In this document: piece after piece, positions 1-7,973 of the stretch
Position numbering within the stretch: position 1 is the first letter of the stretch
Layout: each line of letters starts with the position of its first letter
NCBI GenBank assembly: GCA_964480915.1
Contig: CAYZRS010000067.1
Location: 1-25,050 of the forward strand
DNA: 25,050 nt
Source of the DNA: CAWGCE01 sp964480915
Lineage (GTDB): Bacteria > Planctomycetota > Planctomycetia > Pirellulales > Pirellulaceae
Reading direction: 5' to 3'
Translations under genes and position numbers: made by a program
Notes under the pieces: generated by a model
Told to the model about the DNA's origin: nothing
Database searches by the model: none
What the model saw: only the letters and a program-made list of their open reading frames with translations

Positions 1-161
1 CGATCGAGAAAGAAGTGAAGAAACAATACGGCATGCAGTTGGTCGGACGGCTAGAAGAAGTCGTCGATCGGTTCTACGCGATCTCGGTAGAAAAACGCGT
101 CCAACATCCGGCGGTCCTCGCGATCGTCAAACAGGCGCGCAGCAAGATGTTCGAACAATGA
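1..161 (+). CDS. NhaR-like LysR-family regulator, C-terminal end only
   Basis: The frame starting at base 3 is open from the left edge to a TGA at 159-161, giving the last 52 residues of a protein. The stretch around FYAISVEKR followed by QHPAV and AIVKQA closely resembles the carboxyl end of NhaR-type LysR regulators, which sense sodium and activate a sodium/proton antiporter gene in enterobacteria. The DNA-binding helix-turn-helix and most of the effector domain lie outside the window, so the assignment rests on this tail alone. It converges on the cold-shock gene and shares a hairpin with it. Whether it controls an antiporter in this organism cannot be seen here. Confidence 0.65.
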   Translation, partial: IEKEVKKQYGMQLVGRLEEVVDRFYAISVEKRVQHPAVLAIVKQARSKMFEQ

Positions 162-205
162 GCATTGGATATTGTTGTTTGTTGTAGCGCCAATGCGCAT
201 AGAAC

Positions 206-235
206 AGCCGCCCACCGAAATTCTAGTGGGCGGCT
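206..235. terminator. Bidirectional hairpin between convergent genes
   Basis: A perfect 10-bp stem pairs 206-215 with 226-235 around a 10-base loop. It lies between the stop of the LysR-type gene on plus and the stop of the cold-shock gene on minus. On the plus strand it is followed by a modest T-rich stretch at 237-249; on the minus strand no long T tract follows. Position and stem quality suggest that it ends both transcripts. Confidence 0.65.
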
Positions 236-264
236 CGTTGGTGTTTTCAATTGCGACAAGTCGT

Positions 265-462
265 CTAGGAAACGACCTTGACTTTTTCGGCTCGTGGACC
301 CTTGGGGCCGTCGCCTTCTTCATATTCGACGACCTGCCCCTCTTGGAGCGCTTCGAAGGTGATGCCTTCGACAGCCGAATGATGGAAGAAGATATCGCCC
401 TTGTCTCCGCGAATGAATCCAAATCCTTTGTCCGTCAGTTTCCTAATTTCACCTTGTGGCAT
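265..462 (-). CDS. Cold-shock protein, CspA family
   Basis: This 65-residue single-domain protein has the two RNA-binding motifs of the family: KGFGFI near residue 12 and DIFFHHS near residue 23. Cold-shock proteins bind single-stranded RNA and DNA and melt RNA structure in the cytoplasm. The length matches the usual 65-70 residues. I chose the ATG at 462 because a GAGTGAGGA ribosome-binding site sits about eight bases upstream; the in-frame ATG at 471 and GTG at 477 overlap that site. The gene stands alone, converging on the LysR-type gene. A TAAAAT sequence on the minus strand at 493-498 is a possible -10 element, but no good -35 pairs with it. Family assignment is very secure; whether it is cold-inducible cannot be told. 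Confidence 0.95.
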   Translation of the reverse strand: MPQGEIRKLTDKGFGFIRGDKGDIFFHHSAVEGITFEALQEGQVVEYEEGDGPKGPRAEKVKVVS

Positions 463-776
463 AGCAGCCATCCTCACTCAAAAACAAATTAAATTTTAGC
501 GCCACGCAATCAAGACAGCAGTCCCACTTTGTGACAACGAATGGCCAGAGAGTGAAATGCACGGTCCTTCGTACACGCCAGAAGACCAGACTCGACCCGC
601 GACAAGAACGCCGCGAAATAGATGACCGTCACCTGCTAACCGGGAACCAATCTTAGCGGATCCATAACCGTCGTCAAACTGCCCATTCTCACATATCTGT
701 CAATTGCAGGTTTTTGTCCCCAAAAATACTGTCAAAACAATGACAATGTCGTCCGAACGAGTCAAATTCTTCACGC
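463..776. other. Non-coding gap upstream of the cold-shock gene
   Basis: No convincing gene is seen in these 314 bases. The part next to the cold-shock gene is AT-rich, as is common for its promoter and leader. On the minus strand two exact TTGACA hexamers occur at 730-735 and 698-703, 32 bp apart, but neither has a matching -10 at normal spacing. A short hairpin (TTTTTG with CAAAAA, about 711-726) lies just downstream of the deacetylase gene. Confidence 0.4.
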
Positions 777-1508
777 TTACGTCGATAACACCAAGTGAAC
801 GAGATCACTCGTACCTATCGATCGCGGCGAGAAAAACAACTCACCTGCCTCATAGTCGAATCCACTACCGACCTGTGCGGCCGCTGCTCTAACACGTTTC
901 AGAACGTGATCTTTTTCCGGCGGAAACTGCGTCTTGTAGCAACGAATGCTGGCCATCTTTGACTCTATCGTGTCGCTAATGTCGATGACAAAATGACTGA
1001 GGCCTCGATTGGAAACGACGGGCTCCCAAGACAAATGAAAGTAGAGTTGTGCATCAATACGATGAGGCATCGTGCCGTCAAACTGATCATCCCATTTCGT
1101 CAGGCGGCTATAAAAGATGGCGCCATCGGTAATCTGCATCGCCTGCCAGTGATCGGGAGATGCCATCGGCGTTTTGTCGCCGAAGCCAATCACAATTCGC
1201 GGCCGATACCGCCGGAACTCGGTTGCCAAGGCAACGCGTGCCTCGAAGGAATCAAACAGCTTTCGGTTCGGCAATTCGAGCGTACGGCGAACAGGGACTC
1301 CCAACGCCTCAGCCGCCGCCTTTGCTTCTGCGAGCCGTACTTGAGGATCGGGGCAACCCGGCGTCGGCTCGCCATCCGTAAGATCAATAATTCCGACCTG
1401 ATAGCCTTGCCGAACCAGTTTGGCCAACGTGCCACCGCAAGCGATTTCCACATCGTCGGGGTGAGCCCCCACAGCGATCACGTCAAGTTTGGGATAGTCG
1501 GCTGTCAT
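777..1508 (-). CDS. PIG-L/LmbE family zinc deacetylase, BshB1-like
   Basis: A 243-residue member of the PIG-L family, zinc enzymes that remove acetyl groups from N-acetylglucosaminyl compounds. The metal-binding AHPDD is at residues 15-19 and the second metal motif SPDH at 117-120. The segments LPNRKLFDS and FVIDISDTIESK, and the carboxyl end, resemble BshB1, the bacillithiol deacetylase of Firmicutes, more than mycothiol enzymes. No bacillithiol glycosyltransferase (BshA) or cysteine ligase (BshC) is in the window, so the substrate is open. Its ATG overlaps the stop of the upstream cobalamin gene in an ATGA (1505-1508), which implies translational coupling and a shared transcript. No signal peptide, so cytoplasmic. 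Family secure, substrate uncertain. Confidence 0.85.
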   Translation of the reverse strand: MTADYPKLDVIAVGAHPDDVEIACGGTLAKLVRQGYQVGIIDLTDGEPTPGCPDPQVRLAEAKAAAEALGVPVRRTLELPNRKLFDSFEARVALATEFRRYRPRIVIGFGDKTPMASPDHWQAMQITDGAIFYSRLTKWDDQFDGTMPHRIDAQLYFHLSWEPVVSNRGLSHFVIDISDTIESKMASIRCYKTQFPPEKDHVLKRVRAAAAQVGSGFDYEAGELFFSPRSIGTSDLVHLVLST

Positions 1509-2749
1509 GATTGCCTTTTCACACTAATGAGGAAGGATGGATTTTTTGACTCGAAACGCAAAGCTTCCAGCTGAGTCGTTGCTTCCGCAATGTTGATCAT
1601 GCGAACCGCGACGTCGGCGGAAACGGGCTTGAGTTTCCCGAGAACTCCATTGAGATTGTCGATACTATTAACATTCACCACCAACCTTCCGCCTGCGCGC
1701 AATCGCGACCATGCTTGCTCGGCAATCGTGGCCACCGCGCGACCTGCACCGCCGATAAACACGGCGTCGGGGTCGGGAAGATCGGCCCACACGTCGGGTG
1801 CCTGGCCCAACGTCGGCTGAACGTTGCGCACGCCGAAACGTTCTGCATTTTCAACAATCAACTGATGGTCTTGCGGTTCCATTTCGATCGCAAATACGGT
1901 CCCCTCGTAAGCCAAGCGAGCCGCTTCGATCGACACACTACCGCTGCCCGCTCCCACATCCCACACGATGCTACTTGTCCCCAGATCCAGCAAGGAGAGA
2001 GCGATGATTCGCACTTCCATCGGCGTCAGAAGGCCCCGTTTCGGCTGAGATTGCAGAAAGACCTCATCCGGGTTTCCAAACAGCTGCAGTCCGGCCATCG
2101 CTGCGGGCCGATCGGGCACATTCGGTTTACGAATCAGAATGACAACGTTTAAAGGGGCAAACGTCTCTGCGGCCAAATCGGCAAGCTCCCCCTGCGTCAC
2201 GCGCTCATTCGGAGAACCCAAATTCTCGCAAACGTAGGCGGTAAAATAATCGATGCCGTGTCGTAACAGCTCTTGCGCAAGCCGGGCCGGTGTCGTCTCT
2301 TCGGTCGTAAAGAGTCCGGCCTTCTCGGAGGAACGCACTTTACGGACGACCCGTGGCAAATCGACCGAAGCCAAGTTCGCCAGATAAGCTTCCTCCCAAG
2401 GCTCCTTCACTCGAGCAAAGGCCAGCTGCATGGAACTGACGTGCGGTACGACTTCGAATCGTTCTTTGCCAAAGGCGTCACACAGATAGCGAGCCAGTCC
2501 GTAAAACAATGGATCACCACTCGTTACGATCACGATCGACTGGCCCTCATTCGCACGCAGAGCGGAGACGATCTCATCAAGATCGCCACCGGTTTCGACC
2601 CGCTTCGCCGCCCCCTCCGGCACCATGGCGAGGCAGCGTCCCGTTCCGACCAACACCGCTGCGTTTTCGATAGCAACCCTGGCCGCTTCCATCAGGCCGT
2701 CCATGCCGTCGTCGCCGATACCGACAATTCGTATTTTTTCTTCAGCCAC
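1505..2749 (-). CDS. cobL: Precorrin-6Y C5,15-methyltransferase (CbiE-CbiT fusion)
   Basis: This enzyme adds methyl groups from S-adenosylmethionine at C5 and C15 of the corrin ring and decarboxylates the acetate side chain during cobalamin (B12) synthesis. Residues 1 to about 215 form the CbiE tetrapyrrole methylase domain, with the typical SGDPLFYG at 77-84. Residues from about 235 to the end form the CbiT domain, with its SAM-binding GAGSGS at 266-271. The 414-residue length matches fused CobL proteins. The start is a GTG at 2749 preceded by GGAAATGGGAAACAA. The gene is first in a two-gene unit with the deacetylase and diverges from the sensor kinase. No cobalamin riboswitch is seen in the 181-bp divergent gap, and no other B12 gene is in the window. 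Confidence 0.93.
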   Translation of the reverse strand: MAEEKIRIVGIGDDGMDGLMEAARVAIENAAVLVGTGRCLAMVPEGAAKRVETGGDLDEIVSALRANEGQSIVIVTSGDPLFYGLARYLCDAFGKERFEVVPHVSSMQLAFARVKEPWEEAYLANLASVDLPRVVRKVRSSEKAGLFTTEETTPARLAQELLRHGIDYFTAYVCENLGSPNERVTQGELADLAAETFAPLNVVILIRKPNVPDRPAAMAGLQLFGNPDEVFLQSQPKRGLLTPMEVRIIALSLLDLGTSSIVWDVGAGSGSVSIEAARLAYEGTVFAIEMEPQDHQLIVENAERFGVRNVQPTLGQAPDVWADLPDPDAVFIGGAGRAVATIAEQAWSRLRAGGRLVVNVNSIDNLNGVLGKLKPVSADVAVRMINIAEATTQLEALRFESKNPSFLISVKRQS

Positions 2750-2930
2750 TTGTTTCCCATTTCCTTCACAAAACCAACGGTCGAATCTACCCAGCCCGAA
2801 TCAGCGTAATAGCGTACCGTAACCGAATCGGCTTCTATAGAGGCATACCGCGGCAGCTGTGTGCGAATGCGTCGCTTTGGCTACAATGAAGGCATCGACT
2901 TGGCATTTTGTTGGCTCCTTGTACGAACGT

Positions 2931-4751
2931 ATGTCGCCACGCATCTTTTGGAAGTTTTTTGTCATTTTTGCGGCGCTTCAACTGGCAACGGTTTTGGCGT
3001 TCATGGTCGTCGTTACGCGCTGGCAAGAGGACCAAACCTTCAGCCAGCAGGAACAACGGCTGCGCGATGCGTCTGCCGTTCTGCAGTCTCTCTTTCGTGA
3101 CACGTTCAGCCACGATTTCGCGACCGATTCTGAACACCAAGCGATCGTCCAAGAACAAATCGCCGACCTCGCGACGCGCATGAATATGCGACTGACGGTC
3201 GTCTCGATGGGCGGCACGGTGATTGCCGATTCGGACGAAGATGCCGCCTCGATGGGGAACCACAAAGATCGTACGGAACTCGCCGGTGCGGCGGCCCATG
3301 GGACCGGCAACTCGCAACGATTCAGCCCAACGTTGCAACTTCCGATGCTGTATCACGCTGCCCGCATCGACAATGACTCGAACGAACCGCTGGGACTGAT
3401 CCGCGTCGCCGTTCCGCTGTCGGAAGTCGAAGAAGAGGTTTCCCAAATCGAAAAGGCGCTATACGCGGTCGCAGCTTTGGTGAGCCTGGCAGGGCTCGTC
3501 CTCACCTACTTGATCGTCGGACGAGCGCTGCGCCCTGTGCAAACCTTGACCACCGCCGTCAACGCGATGGCGGCCGGCAGCTACAACCATCGCGTCGACG
3601 TCCGCAGCGGTCGCGATGAATTGGGGACGCTCGCCAAAAGCTTCAACCGAATGAGCGCAGAAATTGAAGCTCGTGAAACTCAGTTGCAGGAGATCGTCAA
3701 TCGCATGCGAGCCGTGCTTGGCGGCATGGTCGAAGGCGTCATCGCGGTTGATGACGAGCAGCGGTTCCTCTTCGCCAATCAGGCGGCGGGCAACCTGCTC
3801 GGCTTTCAACCCGATCGTGTGCAGGGGCAATCGCTTTCCGGCACCGTTCAACATCAGATGTTGCAACAAGTTGCCACCGATACCTTGGCGACCGAATCGG
3901 GCAACGTCGTCCGTCAATTGGAACTGGAACATAGTGCTGGCAATATTCTGTTGGCGGTGAATGGAGCACGCTTACCTGGCGATCCATGCCCGGGCGCGGT
4001 GGTCGTCATGCATGATGTCACCGAGCTGCGCCGACTGGAAACGCTCCGCCAAGAATTCGTGGCCAACGTATCGCACGAGTTAAAGACACCTCTGAGCGCG
4101 ATCATGGCCTATTCGGAAACGCTGCGAGACGGCGGCATGATCAAGGACGAGGATGGGGTTCATTTCCTCAAGCAAATTGAAGAGCAGGCGATGCGGTTGG
4201 CCGAATTGATTCAAGACATGCTGCAACTGGCACGCATCGAATCGGGCAAGGCTCGCTACGATATCACCTCCCTGCAGATTGGCGGCCTCGTCGAACGCTG
4301 CCTGGCCGGCCATGCCGACACCGCCCGGTCGAAACAGATCGTGCTCGCTGTTGAACCGTCGCCCCCTGCCCAAGTCGTCGCCGACGAAGAAGCGATCCAA
4401 CAGATCTTGGACAACTTACTGACCAATGCGATTAAATACACACCCAAAGGGGGCGAAATCGCGGTGCGTTGGCGACTCGAAAACGACGAAGTCGCCATCC
4501 AGGTCGAGGACAACGGAATCGGCATACCGCCGGAAGACCATGCTCGAATTTTCGAACGGTTTTACCGAGTCGACAAAGCTCGGTCCCGTGAACTGGGCGG
4601 GACTGGCCTGGGGCTTTCCATCGTGAAACACCTGGCCCAAATGCTCGGCGGTTCGGTTTCCATCGAAAGTGAACCGGGCAACGGGTCGACATTCGAGGTC
4701 CGCATTCCGGCGGCCGAAACGACGGCGAATTACGTAGAAACCGCCATTTAG
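2931..4751 (+). CDS. phoR: PhoR-type membrane sensor histidine kinase
   Basis: A 606-residue inner-membrane kinase. Order: first membrane helix at about residues 5-27, a sensor region of about 145 residues, second helix at about 177-199, a HAMP linker, a PAS domain from about 258 (GVIAVDDE), the dimerisation domain with VSHELKTP and phospho-acceptor His near 382, and the ATPase domain with N box (LLTNAIKY), DNGIGIPP, FERFYRVD and GTGLGLSIV. PAS plus HAMP plus a following PhoB-type gene fits phosphate sensing, but the input signal is not proven. The start is uncertain: the frame is open to GTG 2859 and ATG 2886, but ATG 2931 places the membrane helix at the usual position and a TACAAT at 2882-2887 could be the -10 element. 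None has a strong ribosome-binding site. Confidence 0.88.
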   Translation: MSPRIFWKFFVIFAALQLATVLAFMVVVTRWQEDQTFSQQEQRLRDASAVLQSLFRDTFSHDFATDSEHQAIVQEQIADLATRMNMRLTVVSMGGTVIADSDEDAASMGNHKDRTELAGAAAHGTGNSQRFSPTLQLPMLYHAARIDNDSNEPLGLIRVAVPLSEVEEEVSQIEKALYAVAALVSLAGLVLTYLIVGRALRPVQTLTTAVNAMAAGSYNHRVDVRSGRDELGTLAKSFNRMSAEIEARETQLQEIVNRMRAVLGGMVEGVIAVDDEQRFLFANQAAGNLLGFQPDRVQGQSLSGTVQHQMLQQVATDTLATESGNVVRQLELEHSAGNILLAVNGARLPGDPCPGAVVVMHDVTELRRLETLRQEFVANVSHELKTPLSAIMAYSETLRDGGMIKDEDGVHFLKQIEEQAMRLAELIQDMLQLARIESGKARYDITSLQIGGLVERCLAGHADTARSKQIVLAVEPSPPAQVVADEEAIQQILDNLLTNAIKYTPKGGEIAVRWRLENDEVAIQVEDNGIGIPPEDHARIFERFYRVDKARSRELGGTGLGLSIVKHLAQMLGGSVSIESEPGNGSTFEVRIPAAETTANYVETAI

Positions 4752-4766
4752 GCCAAATCACGACTC

Positions 4767-4831
4767 CTTCATATCATCTTAACTTCGTATTATTACCATA
4801 CTTGCAGCTGGCGACGGTGAGGCAGTCGCCA
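4767..4831. promoter_or_regulatory. Kinase-regulator spacer with 11-bp periodic tract and hairpin
   Basis: Between kinase and regulator, 4767-4799 can be read as three successive 11-base T/A-rich units, the register in which Pho boxes are built, but they do not match the enterobacterial consensus well. A 7-bp hairpin follows at 4809-4815 with 4825-4831. The block could hold an internal promoter or attenuator for the regulator gene. This is a weak, inferred call. Confidence 0.25.
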
Positions 4832-4863
4832 CCAGTGGCCCCAACGTAAATGGAATCATAGTC

Positions 4864-5580
4864 ATGGATCGTAAACGTATCCTCATCGTCGAAGACGATC
4901 ATTCGCTGGCAGAAATCGTCGCCTACAACATTGGACAAGCTGGCTACGAAGTGACGGTCGCTCGAGATGGCGCAGAAGGATTACGGTTGGCCGAATCTCT
5001 TACCCCGGACGTTGTCATTTTGGACTTGATGTTACCCGTCATGGATGGCATGGAAGTCTGTCGCCGCATTCGCAGCAACGCCGAAACGGCTAACCTGTTG
5101 GTTCTCATGCTGACTGCCAAGTCGGAAGAGGCCGATGAGGTCATCGGTTTTTCGGTGGGCGCCGACGATTACGTCACGAAGCCATTCAGCGTGAAGGTAC
5201 TGCTCGAACGTATCAAAGCGCTGCTTCGTCGCCGCGAAGCGACTACTTCGGACCATAGCGAAATGGTCTCTTGCCAAGGCATCACGGTCGACTTACGGCG
5301 TCACCGAGTTTCGATTGATGATGTTGAGCTCGACCTCACGCCTAGTGAGTTCCGTTTGTTGGAGACGATGATTCGCCAACCAGGTCGAGCTTTCACGCGC
5401 GATCAATTGATCGATTCGGCACTCGGTGAAAACACCATCGTGCTCGAACGTACGATCGACGTGCACATTCGGTCACTACGCAAGAAACTGGCTGGCAATT
5501 CATCTGTCATCGAAACGGTCCGTGGCGTCGGCTATCGCTTCCGGGACCGTTCGGGAAAAAACGAACTCGTTGGCGTCTGA
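4864..5580 (+). CDS. phoB: PhoB/OmpR-family response regulator
   Basis: A 238-residue DNA-binding regulator. The receiver domain has the acidic pair D11-D12, phospho-acceptor D54 in VVILDLMLP, T85 and K106 in DDYVTKPFS. The carboxyl half is a winged-helix domain, with LTPSEFRLLE, the recognition region near TIDVHIRSLRKKL, and the closing RGVGYRF. It should be phosphorylated by the kinase encoded 112 bp upstream and then bind promoters, classically those of phosphate-starvation genes. Start ATG 4864 has only a weak GGA upstream. The 112-bp gap is longer than in most tightly fused operons, so the regulator may also have its own promoter. An intrinsic terminator follows. The family is certain; PhoB as against another OmpR-type member is a likely but not proven reading. 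Confidence 0.9.
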   Translation: MDRKRILIVEDDHSLAEIVAYNIGQAGYEVTVARDGAEGLRLAESLTPDVVILDLMLPVMDGMEVCRRIRSNAETANLLVLMLTAKSEEADEVIGFSVGADDYVTKPFSVKVLLERIKALLRRREATTSDHSEMVSCQGITVDLRRHRVSIDDVELDLTPSEFRLLETMIRQPGRAFTRDQLIDSALGENTIVLERTIDVHIRSLRKKLAGNSSVIETVRGVGYRFRDRSGKNELVGV

Positions 5581-5638
5581 AGGAGTAGCGACTCGTCGGA
5601 CGCCAGGCCGTCGATGGCCATTCAAACAAGCCCATAAA

Positions 5639-5667
5639 AAAAGGACCGACAAGACGCCGGTCCTTTT
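5639..5667. terminator. Bidirectional intrinsic terminator
   Basis: A 10-bp perfect stem pairs 5639-5648 with 5658-5667 around a 9-base loop. Read on the minus strand it is followed by a run of T (5635-5641), and on the plus strand it ends in four T. It sits between the convergent response-regulator gene and the IscA-type gene, so it can end both transcripts. Confidence 0.85.
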
Positions 5668-5702
5668 CGTTTGAATTTGGCCGATCCTGGCCCTTCCTGG
5701 CC

Positions 5703-6035
5703 CTAAGCTTGGAACGAACTTCCGCAGCCACACGACTTAACAGCGTTCGGGTTTTCGAAAGTGAAACCTCGCTTTTCAAGTCCGTCGAAATAATCGACCG
5801 TCGTCCCGTCAAGGTAGAGGGCACTTTTGCGGTCCACCACGACTGACACACCGTGGCAATCATAGGACGCATCTTTTGTTTCGTCGTAGTCGGTGTCAAA
5901 GCCCAGTGCGTAGGTAAAACCACTGCAACCGCCACCGCGAACACCAACACGGAGGACCGTGCCGTCTTCCAGCTTTTGATCGGAAATGATCTTTTTGACT
6001 TCCTGAGCAGCACGTTCAGTTAATGCAATCGGCAT
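5703..6035 (-). CDS. iscA: A-type Fe-S cluster carrier (HesB/IscA/ErpA family)
   Basis: A 110-residue cytoplasmic protein that carries Fe-S clusters from the assembly scaffold to apo-proteins. The three conserved cysteines are present: one in GGGCSGF and two in SCGCG near the carboxyl end. Length matches the family. ATG 6035 is chosen because GGAGAG lies eight bases upstream and the family begins at this point; the longer open frame to 6104 has no support. A perfect TATAAT on the minus strand at 6132-6137 may be its promoter. It is alone, far from the cysteine desulfurase at 18589-19779. The sequence does not let me separate IscA from ErpA or SufA, so the symbol is the family name. Confidence 0.93.
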   Translation of the reverse strand: MPIALTERAAQEVKKIISDQKLEDGTVLRVGVRGGGCSGFTYALGFDTDYDETKDASYDCHGVSVVVDRKSALYLDGTTVDYFDGLEKRGFTFENPNAVKSCGCGSSFQA

Positions 6036-6131
6036 TCCGGTATCTCTCCACGGCAAGTTCGTTATTCGGCTTAACGTTGGTCTCTTTCCAACGGGTCTGT
6101 CCAAAGGACGGTCCCCAAGACCACTCTCTAC

Positions 6132-6137
6132 ATTATA
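6132..6137 (-). promoter_or_regulatory. Putative -10 element of the IscA-type gene
   Basis: A perfect TATAAT on the minus strand, preceded by TTGC, lies 97 bases before the chosen start codon. No good -35 hexamer is seen at 16-18 bp. The strength of the -10 and its direction support a promoter; the transcription start would leave a leader of about 85-90 bases. Confidence 0.4.
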
Positions 6138-6432
6138 GCAATCGGCTGATTGGGGAAAGTCAGTTTAACCGGGGTTTTTCACTTTTGGAACGCGGCACAG
6201 CCCATTCGCGTTGCGCTATCGTTCTCTTCCGAAACAGCGACCAACCCGACGCTTTCCCCAGCCGCCTTCCTGGCAGCGTCTGCCAGCCACGAATCGTACC
6301 GGAACACCGGCTGGGCGGAACGGCGAAAGATTCGACTTTTCCGCAATCTTGAGACACCCGTGCGACATTGAGCATTAGGAAAGGCGACCGTTTCTCCTTT
6401 CACCATTCCCGTTCGCACGAAGGATAGAACTC
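6138..6432. other. Divergent spacer without a gene
   Basis: The stretch separates the IscA-type gene and the secreted dehydrogenase. Open frames here are short, lack ribosome-binding sites and overlap each other, so I call none. It should hold the promoter of the dehydrogenase, but no clear -35/-10 pair was found. A short inverted repeat (GAAAGG with CCTTTC, near 6379-6401) lies about 30 bases before the dehydrogenase start. Confidence 0.4.
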
Positions 6433-7869
6433 ATGATTCCGACCCGAATTTCGTGTGTGGTGACGTCGGTCATCACGCTGCTCTGCGGGGCAACGGCCGC
6501 CTTCGCCGGATTCCCGCAGGTCGCCCTGGTCCCTTTGTCCTCGAATCAGATTGTGGCCCCGGTTGGCATCGGCAATGCGGGCGACGGTTCCAACCGACTT
6601 TTTGTCACCGATCAACGAGGAACCGTCCATATCATCCAAAATGGTGTCCTGCAAAAAACGCCGTTTCTGGATATCGAATCACGGCTCGTGCCAGAACGAT
6701 CCGGTTTTGATGAACGGGGACTTCTCGGTTTAACGTTCCACCCGAATTTTGGTCAGGCAAATTTGCCGGGCAATGACAAGTTCTACGTCTACTACAGCGC
6801 CCCCCAACCGAACGGCAACCCGGACGATCCGGTCAATCCAGTGAATCACCAAAGCGTGATTGCAGAATACTCGGTCGGAATGCTGGGCGCGAATCTTGCC
6901 GATCCAAGCTCGGAACGTATTTTGATGAGCTTCGATCAACCGCAGTTCAACCACAACGCGGGGTTCGTTGGTTTCGGTCCGGACAACATGCTGTACATCA
7001 CCACCGGTGACGGAGGTGGCGGCGGCGACAACGAACCCGGGCACACCGGTGGCGGCCCCAATGATCCGTCAGGAGGCATCGGTAATTCACAGGATCGTTC
7101 CAACCTGCTTGGCAATGTGCTCCGGATCGACCCGCTGGGCAACAACGGCCCCGGTGGACAGTACGGTATCCCGGCCGACAATCCGTTCGTCGGTGAAGCA
7201 GGCGTTCGGGAAGAAATCTACGCCTACGGATTACGCAATCCATGGCGCGCCTCATTCGATGACGGGCCGGGCGGAACGGGCCGTCTGTTTGTTGCCGACG
7301 TCGGGCAAGGTGCCGTTGAAGAGGTCAATCTCATCGAGTCTGGCGGCAACTATGGTTGGCGAATAAAAGAAGGCACTTTCGATTTTGATGACACCGTGCC
7401 CACCGATCCCGCGGTGCCTCTTGTCGACCCGATCGCGCAGTACCAACACCCGGGCGAGACGCTGGGGCTCACCGAAGTTGGGCTTTCGGTCACGGGCGGA
7501 GTCGTCTACCGCGGCGATGATTTCCCAGAATTGGATGGAAAGTACATCTTTGGTGACTGGAGCATCGGATTCGCCAACCCCGATGGTACGCTACTCGGTC
7601 TGGAAGAGGTGGCGCCTGGCCAATTCGATCTATCGGTCCTCGACGTCTTGGGCGGCAACCCGATTGGCGAGTTCATTCAGGCCTTTGGATTAGACGAAAA
7701 CGGCGAGGTTTACGTCGCGACCAAGAGCACACTCGCGGTCAGCGGACTCAACCCGTCAGGCATGCCAACGGGCATGATCTACCGATTGACCGTCGTGCCC
7801 GAACCGGGGCACGCATCGCTCGCTTTGCTGGGTCTCTCGTTCCTCGTCTTCAAGTTACGAAGCCGTTGA
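6433..7869 (+). CDS. PQQ-type glucose/sorbosone dehydrogenase-fold protein with PEP-CTERM tail
   Basis: A 478-residue exported protein. Residues 1-25 form a signal peptide ending near AFA. The body is the six-bladed propeller of the glucose/sorbosone dehydrogenase family, with GDGSNRLFV near residue 50, RGLLGLTFHPNFG near 98, FNHNAG followed by GFGPDNMLYITTGDGG near 172-195, GLRNPWR near 266 and GGNYGW near 304. Related soluble enzymes oxidise aldoses using pyrroloquinoline quinone; the usual HxGG is HNAG here. The last 24 residues are VPEPG, a hydrophobic helix and KLRSR, the PEP-CTERM signal recognised by exosortases, so the protein is probably processed and placed at the surface. ATG 6433 has AAGGAT eight bases upstream. 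Enzyme activity is inferred, substrate unknown. Confidence 0.85.
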   Translation: MIPTRISCVVTSVITLLCGATAAFAGFPQVALVPLSSNQIVAPVGIGNAGDGSNRLFVTDQRGTVHIIQNGVLQKTPFLDIESRLVPERSGFDERGLLGLTFHPNFGQANLPGNDKFYVYYSAPQPNGNPDDPVNPVNHQSVIAEYSVGMLGANLADPSSERILMSFDQPQFNHNAGFVGFGPDNMLYITTGDGGGGGDNEPGHTGGGPNDPSGGIGNSQDRSNLLGNVLRIDPLGNNGPGGQYGIPADNPFVGEAGVREEIYAYGLRNPWRASFDDGPGGTGRLFVADVGQGAVEEVNLIESGGNYGWRIKEGTFDFDDTVPTDPAVPLVDPIAQYQHPGETLGLTEVGLSVTGGVVYRGDDFPELDGKYIFGDWSIGFANPDGTLLGLEEVAPGQFDLSVLDVLGGNPIGEFIQAFGLDENGEVYVATKSTLAVSGLNPSGMPTGMIYRLTVVPEPGHASLALLGLSFLVFKLRSR

Positions 7870-7899
7870 ACGGTTGCTGTAAAGGGAATGCGAATTGTC

Positions 7900-7932
7900 G
7901 CCGACGGCTCTAAATCAATTCGAGCCGTCGGC
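7900..7932. terminator. 11-bp perfect hairpin after the dehydrogenase gene
   Basis: 7900-7910 pairs perfectly with 7922-7932 around an 11-base loop. There is no T tract, so it may be a weak terminator or a stem that stabilises the upstream message rather than a full stop. It lies 31 bases after the dehydrogenase stop and 42 bases before the next gene. Confidence 0.5.
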
Positions 7933-7973
7933 CATTCGTCCACGGTTCACGAATTCGCTTGGGAGAAACTCTG

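Noticed and set aside
2750..2930. Cobalamin riboswitch before cobL
   Set aside because: The conserved box of the cobalamin riboswitch is not seen in the divergent gap on either strand.
2835..3446. 203-codon open frame on minus inside the sensor kinase
   Set aside because: It lies antisense to the well-supported kinase, has no family motif and no ribosome-binding site.
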